From NCBI GenBank assembly GCA_937982495.1, contig CALJLX010000038.1:1-6204 (forward strand): a DNA stretch of 6,204 nucleotides. Direction: 5' to 3'. A program made the translations under genes and the position numbers. The notes under the pieces are model-generated. The model ran no database searches and was not told where the DNA came from. It worked only from the letters and a program-made list of their open reading frames with translations. This stretch comes from an uncultured Desulfuromonas sp. (GTDB taxonomy: Bacteria > Desulfobacterota > Desulfuromonadia > Desulfuromonadales > Trichloromonadaceae). Position 1 is the first letter of the stretch. Each line of letters starts with the position of its first letter. This document shows, piece by piece, positions 1 to 5,310 of the stretch.

Positions 1-467
1 TCGGAGAGGAGCAGCGGGTCGCCGCCGGAGAGGATCACGTCGCGGATTTCCCCGTGCTCGCGGATGTAGTCCAAGCCCCGCTCGATGGAAGCGCGGTCGA
101 TCCGCATCTCCTCGCCGCCGACCTTGCGCTTGCGGGTGCAGAAACGGCAGTACATGGCGCACTCGGAACAGACCAGGAAGAGCACCCGGTCGGGATAGCG
201 ATGGACCAGGTTCGGCACCGGGCTCTGGTTCTCTTCCTCCAGCGGATCGGCCGGGCAAACGGCGTCGCGCAGCTCTTCCTCCGACGGCACCGCCTGCTTC
301 CAGATGGGGTCGCCGACTTCCTTGATGAGCCCGAGATAGTAGGGATTGACCCGCATGGGATAGCGCGCCGCCACTTCTTCGAGGGGACGGGGATCGACGC
401 CGAAACGGCGGGTCAGGTCGCCGGGGCGGGTCAGGCTTTCCTGTAACAGTTTCTGCCAGGTTTCCAT
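1..467 (-). CDS. KamA-family radical SAM aminomutase (lysine 2,3-aminomutase-like), N-terminal part, cut by window edge
   Basis: The first 155 codons of a radical SAM, PLP-dependent amino acid 2,3-aminomutase; the rest lies off the left edge. Such enzymes move the alpha-amino group of lysine or glutamate to C3, giving a beta-amino acid. Visible: the family N-terminal region (NPYYLGLI near residues 41-48, SPVPNLVHRYPDRV at 82-95), the iron-sulfur motif CxxxCxxC as C103-AMY-C107-RF-C110, and the SAM-binding GGDP motif at 148-151. Arg112, just after the cluster, matches the Arg that binds the substrate carboxylate in clostridial lysine 2,3-aminomutase. The residues that separate lysine from glutamate enzymes, and the PLP lysine, are outside the window, so the substrate cannot be read here. 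The N-terminus resembles lysine 2,3-aminomutase more than the shorter EF-P-modifying EpmB. Start ATG at 467-465 lies 5 bp after the GNAT stop, with GAGGAG upstream inside the GNAT end. Last gene of the operon visible. Confidence 0.9.
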   Translation of the reverse strand, partial: METWQKLLQESLTRPGDLTRRFGVDPRPLEEVAARYPMRVNPYYLGLIKEVGDPIWKQAVPSEEELRDAVCPADPLEEENQSPVPNLVHRYPDRVLFLVCSECAMYCRFCTRKRKVGGEEMRIDRASIERGLDYIREHGEIRDVILSGGDPLLLS

Positions 468-472
468 CCTGA

Positions 473-955
473 TCAGATCTCCTCACGGCAAGAAAAACGT
501 TTGACGTAAGTGATGCGGTCGTCGCCGGGCTTGTAGAAATCCCGCAGCCGCGCCTCTTCCACATACCCGGCCTGGTCGTAAAAGCGCCGGGTGCGTTCGT
601 ACCCCCCCTGGGACGAGGTTTCCAGACAGATCATGCGCCCCCCAGCCCGACGTGCCTCGGCCTCGGCCTGCTCCATCAGGCGCCGGCCGAGGCCCCTGCC
701 CTGCACCGCCGGATCGGTGGCGATCCAGTAAATGTCGTAAACCCCCTCGGTGAGGGGGACCGGGCCGTAGAGAATGTACCCCGCCACCTGGCCGTCATTC
801 TCGGCCACCGCCACCCGGTAGTCCCGTTGCCAGGGCTGGGCGACGACGAGGTCGAGCAGTTCCACGGCGCACTCGATCTCCACTTCGGTGAAGGCGCCGG
901 TCGCCTGGAGAATCCGGGTCAAAGCCGGAAGGTCGGTCGCTTCAAGGTTTCGCAT
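473..955 (-). CDS. GNAT-family N-acetyltransferase
   Basis: A 160-residue single-domain GCN5-related acetyltransferase, predicted to move acetyl from acetyl-CoA to an amine. Motif A, the CoA pyrophosphate loop, is clear: YWIATDPAVQGRGLG with Q85-G-R-G-L-G90. The C-terminal family pattern RTRRFYDQAGY, usual in small-molecule GNATs, follows near residues 120-131. It is cytosolic, with no signal peptide. The start overlaps the preceding ATP-grasp gene by 14 bp, with AGGAG 7 nt before the ATG, which points to translational coupling. It lies directly before an aminomutase gene. AblB, which acetylates beta-lysine beside AblA (lysine 2,3-aminomutase), is a known parallel for this pairing, but AblB is much longer (about 270 residues from memory), so this is not an obvious AblB orthologue. 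Acetylation of a peptide or beta-amino acid made by the neighbours is inferred; the actual acceptor is unknown. Confidence 0.9.
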   Translation of the reverse strand: MRNLEATDLPALTRILQATGAFTEVEIECAVELLDLVVAQPWQRDYRVAVAENDGQVAGYILYGPVPLTEGVYDIYWIATDPAVQGRGLGRRLMEQAEAEARRAGGRMICLETSSQGGYERTRRFYDQAGYVEEARLRDFYKPGDDRITYVKRFSCREEI

Positions 956-1958
956 GGAGGCTCTCCTGGCGTTTCAGGGCCAGTTGGAGAATTCGTTCCA
1001 CCAGCCGGGGATAACCGATGCCGGCGGCCTGGGCGCTACGGGCCAGACCGGCGTCGGGGGACAGGTCAGGGTTGGCGTTGAGTTCGAGAATGTACGGCAC
1101 CCCGTCGCGCAGGCGGATGTCGACCCGGGCGTAATCCCGGCAGTCAAGCAGTTTGCAGGCGCGCAGGGCGACGTCGCGCACCAGCAGCAACTCCTTGGCC
1201 TTGAGGGTTGCCGGGCAGAGCGGCTCGGTCTGGGCGTACTCCTGGGAATCCTCCAGCCACTTGCCGTCGTAGCTGACGATGGCGCGCTTGAGCCCCGGCT
1301 TGAAGACGATCTCGGAAACCGGCAGAACCTCCATCGGCGCATTGCCGAGCACGGCGACGTTGAGCTCGCGCCCGTCGATGAACTCCTCGATCAGCGCTCC
1401 CTGGCGATAGGTTTCGTGGACATAGGCGATGCGCTTGGTCAGCGCCTTTTCGTCGTCGACGATGCTCTCGGCGGTGATCCCTAGGGAGGCATCCTCGAAG
1501 CGCGGTTTGACCATCAGCGGATAGCTCAGGTTCTTGGTCTTGGGGAAGTGTTCCCCCAGCTTCACCAGCACATAGCGGGGCGTCGGCAGGTTGTGCGCCG
1601 CCAGCAAATCCTTGGTCCGCGCCTTGTCCTGGGTGAGCCCCAGACACAGGGGGGCGGAGCCGGTGTAGGCCAGGCCGAGCAGATCGAAGAGCGCCGCGAC
1701 GTGCAGTTCCTTGCGGCTGTCGCCCCAGAATCCTTCGCAGAGGTTGAAAACCACCTCGGGCTGGGCGGCGCGCAGGGCCTCGGCGAAAGCCGGCGCGTCG
1801 GCTCCCAGCGGCACCAGCTTGACTTCATGCCCCAATTGCCGCAGGGCGGCCTTGACCGCCCGCGCCTCTTTTTCTGCACCGGCCTCGGAAATGCGGTCGC
1901 GGACCTCCCCCTTGAGGAGTTTGCGGGGAACCTGATTAAAACATACGGAGACGTTCAT
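942..1958 (-). CDS. ATP-grasp ligase, D-Ala-D-Ala ligase-like (second of a tandem pair)
   Basis: A 338-residue cytosolic ATP-grasp enzyme related to D-alanine-D-alanine ligase; the family joins a carboxylate to an amine through an acyl-phosphate. Seen: N-terminal domain with VVFNLCEG (69-76) and GLAYTGS (95-101), QDKARTKDLL (110-119), the ATP-binding lysine in PLMVKP (Lys151), the phosphate-loop equivalent FEDASLGI (154-161), EEF-DGRELNVAVLG (191-205), and the metal ligands Asp280, Glu292 and Asn294 in RVDIRL and LELNANP. The loop after ELN reads NPDLSPDAG, unlike the NPLPG seen in the paralogue upstream and the MPG type of true Ddl, so the second substrate probably differs. I chose the ATG at 1958 over the one at 1997 because AAGGGG sits 6 nt before it and the family domain begins there. 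It overlaps the upstream gene by 23 bp and the GNAT gene by 14 bp. True cell-wall Ddl is unlikely given this context. Confidence 0.9.
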   Translation of the reverse strand: MNVSVCFNQVPRKLLKGEVRDRISEAGAEKEARAVKAALRQLGHEVKLVPLGADAPAFAEALRAAQPEVVFNLCEGFWGDSRKELHVAALFDLLGLAYTGSAPLCLGLTQDKARTKDLLAAHNLPTPRYVLVKLGEHFPKTKNLSYPLMVKPRFEDASLGITAESIVDDEKALTKRIAYVHETYRQGALIEEFIDGRELNVAVLGNAPMEVLPVSEIVFKPGLKRAIVSYDGKWLEDSQEYAQTEPLCPATLKAKELLLVRDVALRACKLLDCRDYARVDIRLRDGVPYILELNANPDLSPDAGLARSAQAAGIGYPRLVERILQLALKRQESLHAKP

Positions 1959-3000
1959 CTTGAACCCCTTGCAGATTGAGACGTTCGCCGGCCGCATCGA
2001 CCACCGCGAGAATCATCTGTTCGTAGGATAGCCCTGCCGCCCGCGCCGCCTTGGGAAAACAGCTGTTCTGCTCGGGGCGGGGGAGGATGCCGGGAAGCGG
2101 GTTCAGTTCGATGATGGCGGGCAGGCCGCGGGTATCGAGCCGCACATCGATGCGGCACCAGTCGCGGCAGCCCATGACGGTGAAGGCCCGCCGGCAGATT
2201 TCCTCGATCCGTTTCTGCAAGAGCGGTTCGAGCCGGGCCGGGCAGGTGAAGATCTGCAAGGGGTCGTCCTCTTGGTCCCAGAGCCACTTGGCCTCAAAGG
2301 AATAGATCGGATTGACCCCGGCGGGGAGGGTGTCGAAATTGATCTCGACGATTGGCAGCACGCGCAGGGCGGCGCCGTTGCCGAGCAAGGCCACGGTGAA
2401 TTCCCGACCGGGGAGAAACTCCTCGACCAAGGCGCTCTGGCGGTAGGTGTTCAGCACCCATTCGACCTGGCGCACCAAGGCCTTGCGATCCGACACCAGG
2501 GCCTGATCGGTGACGCCCTTGCTCGACCCTTCGAGGACCGGCTTGACCATCAACGGGTAGCGCAGGCGCGACGGCAGCTGGGCCGGGGAGTCGACGGTCA
2601 CGAAGCGCGGCGTGGGGATGCGGTGGTAGCTGAGGATTTCCTTGGTCCGCCGCTTGTCGAGACAGTTGCCGAGGGTCACCGGGTCGCTGCCGGTGTAGGG
2701 GATGCCGAGCATGTCGAGCATGGCCGGGATCTGAGCCTCGCGGCTGGCGCCGTGCAGGCCTTCGGCGATGTTGAAGACCAGATCGGGCTTCAGTTCGCGG
2801 AACGCGGCGAAGGCGTCGAGATCGGCGTTGACCAGGGAGACCCGGTGACGGGAGGACAGGGCTGATTCCACGGCACGGATGGTGTGAATGTCATCCCATT
2901 CGGCGTAGAGATCGTCGGCGGGTGCGGGCGCGGGAGGTTCGGGATCGGGTTCCGCGCAAGCGGAATCGTCCCGCAGATTGTGGGAGAGAGCGATGTGCAT
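1936..3000 (-). CDS. ATP-grasp ligase, D-Ala-D-Ala ligase-like (first gene of the operon)
   Basis: A 354-residue ATP-grasp protein, first gene of the minus-strand operon. Domain landmarks: LVFNIAEG (74-81), GIPYTGS (99-105), LDKRRTKEIL (114-123), ATP-site Lys153 in PLMVKP, phosphate loop EGSSKGV (157-163, close to the GSS-GV of Ddl), VEEFLPGREFTVALLG (192-207), and metal ligands Asp285, Glu298 and Asn300 in RIDVRL and ELNPLPG. All catalytic elements look intact. It carries an unusual proline- and acid-rich insert at about residues 15-36, between the first strand and first helix, where Ddl enzymes have a short loop. It is a clear paralogue of the next gene but has diverged strongly around the substrate pocket, so the pair probably adds different residues. 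Start ATG at 3000 follows AAAAAGGGG with a 7-nt gap. The product is inferred to be a dipeptide or longer amide; D-Ala-D-Ala synthesis cannot be excluded from sequence alone. Confidence 0.9.
   Translation of the reverse strand: MHIALSHNLRDDSACAEPDPEPPAPAPADDLYAEWDDIHTIRAVESALSSRHRVSLVNADLDAFAAFRELKPDLVFNIAEGLHGASREAQIPAMLDMLGIPYTGSDPVTLGNCLDKRRTKEILSYHRIPTPRFVTVDSPAQLPSRLRYPLMVKPVLEGSSKGVTDQALVSDRKALVRQVEWVLNTYRQSALVEEFLPGREFTVALLGNGAALRVLPIVEINFDTLPAGVNPIYSFEAKWLWDQEDDPLQIFTCPARLEPLLQKRIEEICRRAFTVMGCRDWCRIDVRLDTRGLPAIIELNPLPGILPRPEQNSCFPKAARAAGLSYEQMILAVVDAAGERLNLQGVQDERLRMF
1965..1970 (-). promoter_or_regulatory. Ribosome binding site deciding the start of the second ATP-grasp gene
   Basis: On the minus strand AAGGGG lies 6 nt before the ATG at 1958, inside the end of the upstream gene. 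The alternative in-frame ATG at 1997 would add 13 residues (RPANVSICKGFK and one Met) that do not look like the family N-terminus. I therefore place the start at 1958. Confidence 0.75.
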
Positions 3001-3005
3001 GTGAG

Positions 3006-3108
3006 AACCCCTTTTTCAAGCCGTGAAAAGCAATGCCCGAAGGGCGGGAGAAACGGGAAAAGGATCCGGGTGCTTGGGGCGTGCGGCTATAAAAAGGGGT
3101 TGCTTTTT
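3006..3108 (-). promoter_or_regulatory. Operon 5' leader with mutually exclusive pairings around the first Shine-Dalgarno
   Basis: The leader RNA is transcribed leftward. Its Shine-Dalgarno segment AAAAAGGGG (3008-3016) is part of an 11-base stretch (3006-3016) perfectly complementary to AACCCCUUUUU at 3091-3101. The upstream strand can instead close a local hairpin, AAAAAG with CUUUUU (3091-3096 and 3103-3108). The Shine-Dalgarno can also enter a second local hairpin through UUUUCA/UGAAAA (3013-3018 with 3024-3029, 5-nt loop). A further 8-base complement joins 3026-3033 and 3100-3107. These pairings overlap and cannot all form at once, as expected of a translational switch. No known riboswitch class was recognised. 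The matches are seen directly; regulation is inferred, and A/U-rich stems this short could be chance. Confidence 0.35.
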
Positions 3109-3157
3109 ACGCTTCGTCTTGCGCATGCCCGGGTCGCGAACGTCTCTCTTAGTTCGC

Positions 3158-3187
3158 TATTTACTCCCCCTGTGCCGAGCTTGTCAA
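3158..3187 (-). promoter_or_regulatory. Sigma-70-type promoter for the ATP-grasp/GNAT/KamA operon
   Basis: On the minus strand a perfect TTGACA -35 box (3182-3187) is followed after 18 bp by a weak -10 box, TAAATA (3158-3163). Runs of A and T upstream (about 3190-3240) resemble an UP element. Transcription would start near 3151, giving a leader of about 150 nt before the ATG at 3000. The -35 is strong; the -10 matches the consensus at only three positions. Confidence 0.5.
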
Positions 3188-3396
3188 CAGGGAAAAAATA
3201 TCCAAAAAATATATTTAAAAACCGTATAGTTATAAAAATTTTTCGGGGCTTTTTCCGGACCTTTTCCGGCCATTTTTCAAACCGCCGCCGCGGCCCGGAA
3301 AAATCTATTGTCGCCGTCTCGGACCGGGAGTAATATCGCCGCGCCCGAAAGGGCTTTTTCGGCTCCAGACCCTCCACCATCCCCGAGGTAACGACC
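3188..3396. other. AT-rich intergenic core and leader of the DUF486 gene, with repeated pyrimidine/CCGG motifs
   Basis: No gene is seen here. Bases 3188-3245 are strikingly AT-rich in an otherwise GC-rich window. The stretch 3246-3303 has repeated T-run/CCGG units: TTTTTCCGG at 3250-3258, TTTTCCGG at 3262-3269, and the inverted copy CCGGAAAAA at 3295-3303. GGGCTTTTTC occurs at 3246-3255 and again at 3351-3360. A plus-strand TATAGT at 3225-3230 could be the -10 for the DUF486 gene, but no convincing -35 precedes it. Confidence 0.4.
3343..3359 (+). terminator. Short terminator-like hairpin (possible attenuator) before DUF486
   Basis: GCCC-GAAA-GGGC followed by five T: a 4-bp all-GC stem closed by a GNRA-type loop and a T run, 38 bp before the DUF486 ATG. 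The stem is short for an intrinsic terminator. An overlapping alternative stem, CCGAAA with TTTCGG (3345-3350 and 3357-3362), could compete with it. Confidence 0.25.
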
Positions 3397-3738
3397 ATGC
3401 CCGTCGTCCTGCAAACCACGCTCCTGCTCATCCTTTCCAATCTGTTCATGACCGTCGCCTGGTACGGCCATCTGCGCAACCTGAGCCACAAGGCCTGGTA
3501 CATCGCCGTGGTGGTCAGCTGGGGAATCGCCTTTTTCGAATATGCGTTGCAGGTGCCGGCCAACCGCATCGGCTACGGGGCCATGAGCCTGCCGCAGCTG
3601 AAGATCCTGCAAGAGGTCATCACCCTTTCGGTCTTCGTCCCCTTCGCCCTCTTCTACATGGGCCAGCCCCTCAAACTCGACTACCTCTGGGCCGGCCTCT
3701 GCCTCCTCGGCGCGGTCTATTTCATCTTCCGCGCCTGA
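3397..3738 (+). CDS. DUF486-family small integral membrane protein (DMT-like)
   Basis: A 113-residue, very hydrophobic protein that I recognise as DUF486, a family of small four-helix membrane proteins distantly like the drug/metabolite transporter group. Four membrane segments are visible at about residues 4-22, 32-50, 72-89 and 95-111, joined by short loops. The conserved-looking elements FMTVAWYGHL, FEYALQVPANRIGY and LPQLKILQE fit the family. No substrate is known for the family, and half-size DMT proteins usually need to form dimers. GAGG lies 8 nt before the ATG. It is transcribed away from the ATP-grasp operon across a shared intergenic region and converges on the SGNH hydrolase gene. 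It could export or import a small metabolite, perhaps one linked to the divergent operon, but nothing in the sequence proves this. Confidence 0.88.
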   Translation: MPVVLQTTLLLILSNLFMTVAWYGHLRNLSHKAWYIAVVVSWGIAFFEYALQVPANRIGYGAMSLPQLKILQEVITLSVFVPFALFYMGQPLKLDYLWAGLCLLGAVYFIFRA

Positions 3739-3741
3739 GCT

Positions 3742-4395
3742 TCAAATCCCACCGGCCTTGTCAATGAGCGCGGCGAGTTTCTCCGCCAGAAGGGCATAGC
3801 CGCGCCCGTTGGGATGGATCTGGTCGCTCTTCAGTTCCCGCTCGCCGAGAATTTTCGCCAGCGCCTTTTCCTCGTAGGGCAGGGCGAACTCCTTGGCCAG
3901 CTCTTCATAAAGGGGATCGGCCGAAAGGAAGAGTCCGACTTGCGGCACCCCGACCAGCAGCACTTCGGCGCCCGATTCATGACAGAGGACGATCATTTCC
4001 CGCAGATTGCCGATCAATGCCTCGCGGTCGAGTCGGCGCAGGAAATCGTTGCCGCCGTGGCAGAGGATCACCAGCGCCGGTTGATACTCCGCCAGCAACT
4101 CCGGCAGCCGCTTCAGACCGGCGGCGGACACCTCCCCGGGCACTCCGGCATTGACCACCTCCCGCCCGAGCAGCCCGGCGAGCATCGCCGGATAGGTTTC
4201 CTCCGAACCGGCGCCGGTGCCGTGGGTCAGGCTGTCGCCGAAGGCCAGGATCACCGCCGCCCCGTCGAGGGGGGAAAGGCGCGGCGTCTTTTCACAGGCG
4301 GCCAACAGCCAAACCGCGAAAATGCAGCAAACCGTAGCCGGCAACCGGCGCCCCCACAAGTCTCCGGATCGACCTAAAATCTTCACGACAAGCAT
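3742..4395 (-). CDS. SGNH/GDSL hydrolase, TesA-like esterase, predicted lipoprotein
   Basis: A 217-residue SGNH-fold esterase/lysophospholipase resembling TesA arylesterases. All four catalytic blocks are present: block I FGDSLTHG with nucleophile Ser55, block II NAGVPGE with its Gly, block III GGND (114-117) with oxyanion-hole Asn116, and block V DQIHPN with Asp191 and His194. The N-terminus has a basic stretch, a hydrophobic run and the lipobox LLAAC, making Cys34 the likely lipidated residue; Glu at +2 suggests outer-membrane rather than inner-membrane retention. TesA itself is a soluble periplasmic protein, so the anchor is a variation. I start at the ATG at 4395 because GGGAGG lies 5 nt before it; the in-frame ATG at 4419 has no ribosome binding site. 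It converges with the DUF486 gene and is divergent from the L,D-transpeptidase gene. The natural substrate cannot be told from sequence. Confidence 0.92.
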   Translation of the reverse strand: MLVVKILGRSGDLWGRRLPATVCCIFAVWLLAACEKTPRLSPLDGAAVILAFGDSLTHGTGAGSEETYPAMLAGLLGREVVNAGVPGEVSAAGLKRLPELLAEYQPALVILCHGGNDFLRRLDREALIGNLREMIVLCHESGAEVLLVGVPQVGLFLSADPLYEELAKEFALPYEEKALAKILGERELKSDQIHPNGRGYALLAEKLAALIDKAGGI

Positions 4396-4396
4396 C

Positions 4397-4440
4397 TTGA
4401 CCTCCCGACAAATAGGCATTAACTATATATAGAGATTAGC
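4397..4440. promoter_or_regulatory. Possible divergent promoter region around a CTATATATAG palindrome
   Basis: The 10-bp palindrome CTATATATAG (4423-4432) offers TATATA as a -10-like box on both strands between two divergent genes. On the plus strand TTGACC lies at 4397-4402, but 21 bp from TATATA, which is too far for a normal promoter. No good minus-strand -35 was found. The rest, up to 4553, holds no evident gene and only the ribosome binding site of the L,D-transpeptidase. Confidence 0.3.
4401..4406 (-). promoter_or_regulatory. Ribosome binding site deciding the SGNH hydrolase start
   Basis: GGGAGG on the minus strand, 5 nt before the ATG at 4395. The further upstream in-frame ATG at 4419 is preceded only by AT-rich sequence, so the shorter protein is preferred. 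Confidence 0.8.
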
Positions 4441-4553
4441 AAAGACAGACCGAAGCAAGAAAACTGCGCGCCCGAGCGCAAGAGACTCCCACAGGCGGCA
4501 CGGCATTTGCTTTTCAGGAGCATGAAACCTGCCGAACGGGGGAGGACGAACCC

Positions 4554-5054
4554 ATGAAACAATCAATAAAAATAGTCTTAAACCTCTTTCTTTTCATGGC
4601 CTTGAGTCTGCCGGCGGGGGCTTCGACCCCCCAGGCCGACCGTGTGCTGGTGGTCAAGGGGGAGCGGCGCCTGTACCTTTACCAGGGGGAGGAACTGCTG
4701 CGCAGTTACAAGATCGCCCTGGGCAAGAATCCCGTCGGCCACAAACAGCGCCGGGGTGACAACCGCACCCCCGAGGGGCGCTACACCCTCGACCGGCGCA
4801 TCGTCGACAGCAAATTCTACCGCGCCATCCACATCTCCTATCCCAACGAACGCGATGCGCAACTCGCCGCCGCCAAGGGGGTGCATCCCGGCGGCAGCAT
4901 CATGATCCACGGCGTCCCCAATCGTTACAGCGACGGCAAGGACTTCTTCGTCCGCCACGACTGGACCGAAGGCTGCATCGCCGTGACCAACGAGGACATG
5001 TTCGAGATCTGGCAACTGGTGGCCGACAACACCCCCATCGAAATCCGACCCTGA
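4554..5054 (+). CDS. Secreted L,D-transpeptidase-family (YkuD domain) protein
   Basis: A 166-residue YkuD-domain protein with a Sec-type signal peptide (hydrophobic 7-20, likely cleavage after A21-G-A23). The mature part is a single catalytic domain with no LysM or other wall-binding module. Landmarks: VLVVKGERRLYLYQ (31-44), the DNRTPEG motif (69-75), IMIHG with His119, and the catalytic signature HDWTEGCIAV with Cys141. In this family the Cys attacks tetrapeptide stems of peptidoglycan to make 3-3 crosslinks or to attach proteins; some YkuD members act as hydrolases instead. Thr replaces the more common Ser in the SxGC motif, which many members tolerate. GGGGGAGG stands 8 nt before the ATG. 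With the divergent lipoprotein esterase it forms a small envelope-related pair. Which of crosslinking, anchoring or cleavage it performs cannot be decided here. Confidence 0.92.
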   Translation: MKQSIKIVLNLFLFMALSLPAGASTPQADRVLVVKGERRLYLYQGEELLRSYKIALGKNPVGHKQRRGDNRTPEGRYTLDRRIVDSKFYRAIHISYPNERDAQLAAAKGVHPGGSIMIHGVPNRYSDGKDFFVRHDWTEGCIAVTNEDMFEIWQLVADNTPIEIRP

Positions 5055-5071
5055 ATTTTTTTTCCGGCCCC

Positions 5072-5099
5072 TTTACAAAAGGGACGGCGGTGGTAACCT
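5072..5099 (+). promoter_or_regulatory. Weak candidate promoter ahead of the small ORF
   Basis: TTTACA (5072-5077, one mismatch to the -35 consensus), a 16-bp spacer and TAACCT (5094-5099, a poor -10). It would start a short transcript near 5106 that covers the 20-codon ORF and ends at the hairpin at 5252-5283. Low confidence because of the -10. Confidence 0.25.
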
Positions 5100-5131
5100 T
5101 TAGTCAAACACCAGCAAGGGAGGGTGACAGC

Positions 5132-5194
5132 ATGAATGTTTCCGAGCCGCCGGGTCACAAACACGTTGCCCATGATGCCATGGAGCAACGCTGA
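5132..5194 (+). CDS. Possible small ORF (20 codons) or sRNA region
   Basis: An ATG at 5132 opens a 20-codon frame (MNVSEPPGHKHVAHDAMEQR) ending in TGA at 5192-5194. A strong GGGAGGG stands 7 nt before the ATG, a possible promoter lies upstream and a strong terminator begins 57 bp downstream. The peptide has three His, no hydrophobic segment and no family I recognise. The full layout of promoter, ribosome site, ORF and terminator would suit a small gene or a small RNA, but a frame this short can arise by chance. The remaining bases of 5055-5251 show no other gene. Confidence 0.3.
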   Translation: MNVSEPPGHKHVAHDAMEQR

Positions 5195-5251
5195 TTTCCC
5201 TCGAAGCACAGTAACTTTCCAACCCCACCAGTAAACACACATACCGATAAA

Positions 5252-5283
5252 CAGAAAGCCCCGGTGCCAGCCGGGGCTTTCTG
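5252..5283. terminator. Strong bidirectional intrinsic terminator
   Basis: A perfect 13-bp stem, CAGAAAGCCCCGG with CCGGGGCTTTCTG, and a 6-nt loop (5265-5270). Each strand ends in CTTTCTGTTT, so it can stop both the rightward transcript (L,D-transpeptidase and small ORF) and the leftward sucD transcript, whose stop codon is 27 bp away. Confidence 0.9.
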
Positions 5284-5310
5284 TTTCCGGTACATCCGTC
5301 TCGCAAGCCG

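Noticed and set aside
1..467. Calling the KamA-like gene epmB or ablA
   Set aside because: The specificity-determining residues lie beyond the window edge, and no EF-P gene or clear AblB is visible.
2272..2865. Long plus-strand open frame opposite the first ATP-grasp gene
   Set aside because: It is antisense to a gene with clear family motifs, has no recognisable domain, and such open frames are expected opposite GC-rich genes.
1936..3000. Calling the first ATP-grasp gene ddl (cell-wall D-Ala-D-Ala ligase)
   Set aside because: The family match is clear, but true ddl usually sits with mur/fts genes. Tandem copies with a GNAT and an aminomutase argue for a different product, so no symbol is given.
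3087..3569. Minus-strand frame across the intergenic region and the DUF486 gene
   Set aside because: It crosses the operon promoter and the DUF486 coding region in antisense, and its translation shows no family features.
4522..4557. 11-codon leader ORF whose TGA overlaps the L,D-transpeptidase ATG (ATGA)
   Set aside because: AGGAG lies only 1 nt before its ATG, which is too close for good initiation. The overlap is intriguing, but chance is more likely.
5058..5085. Terminator right after the L,D-transpeptidase gene
   Set aside because: CCCTTT and AAAGGG can pair, but the T run precedes the stem on the plus strand, and no T run follows on either strand.
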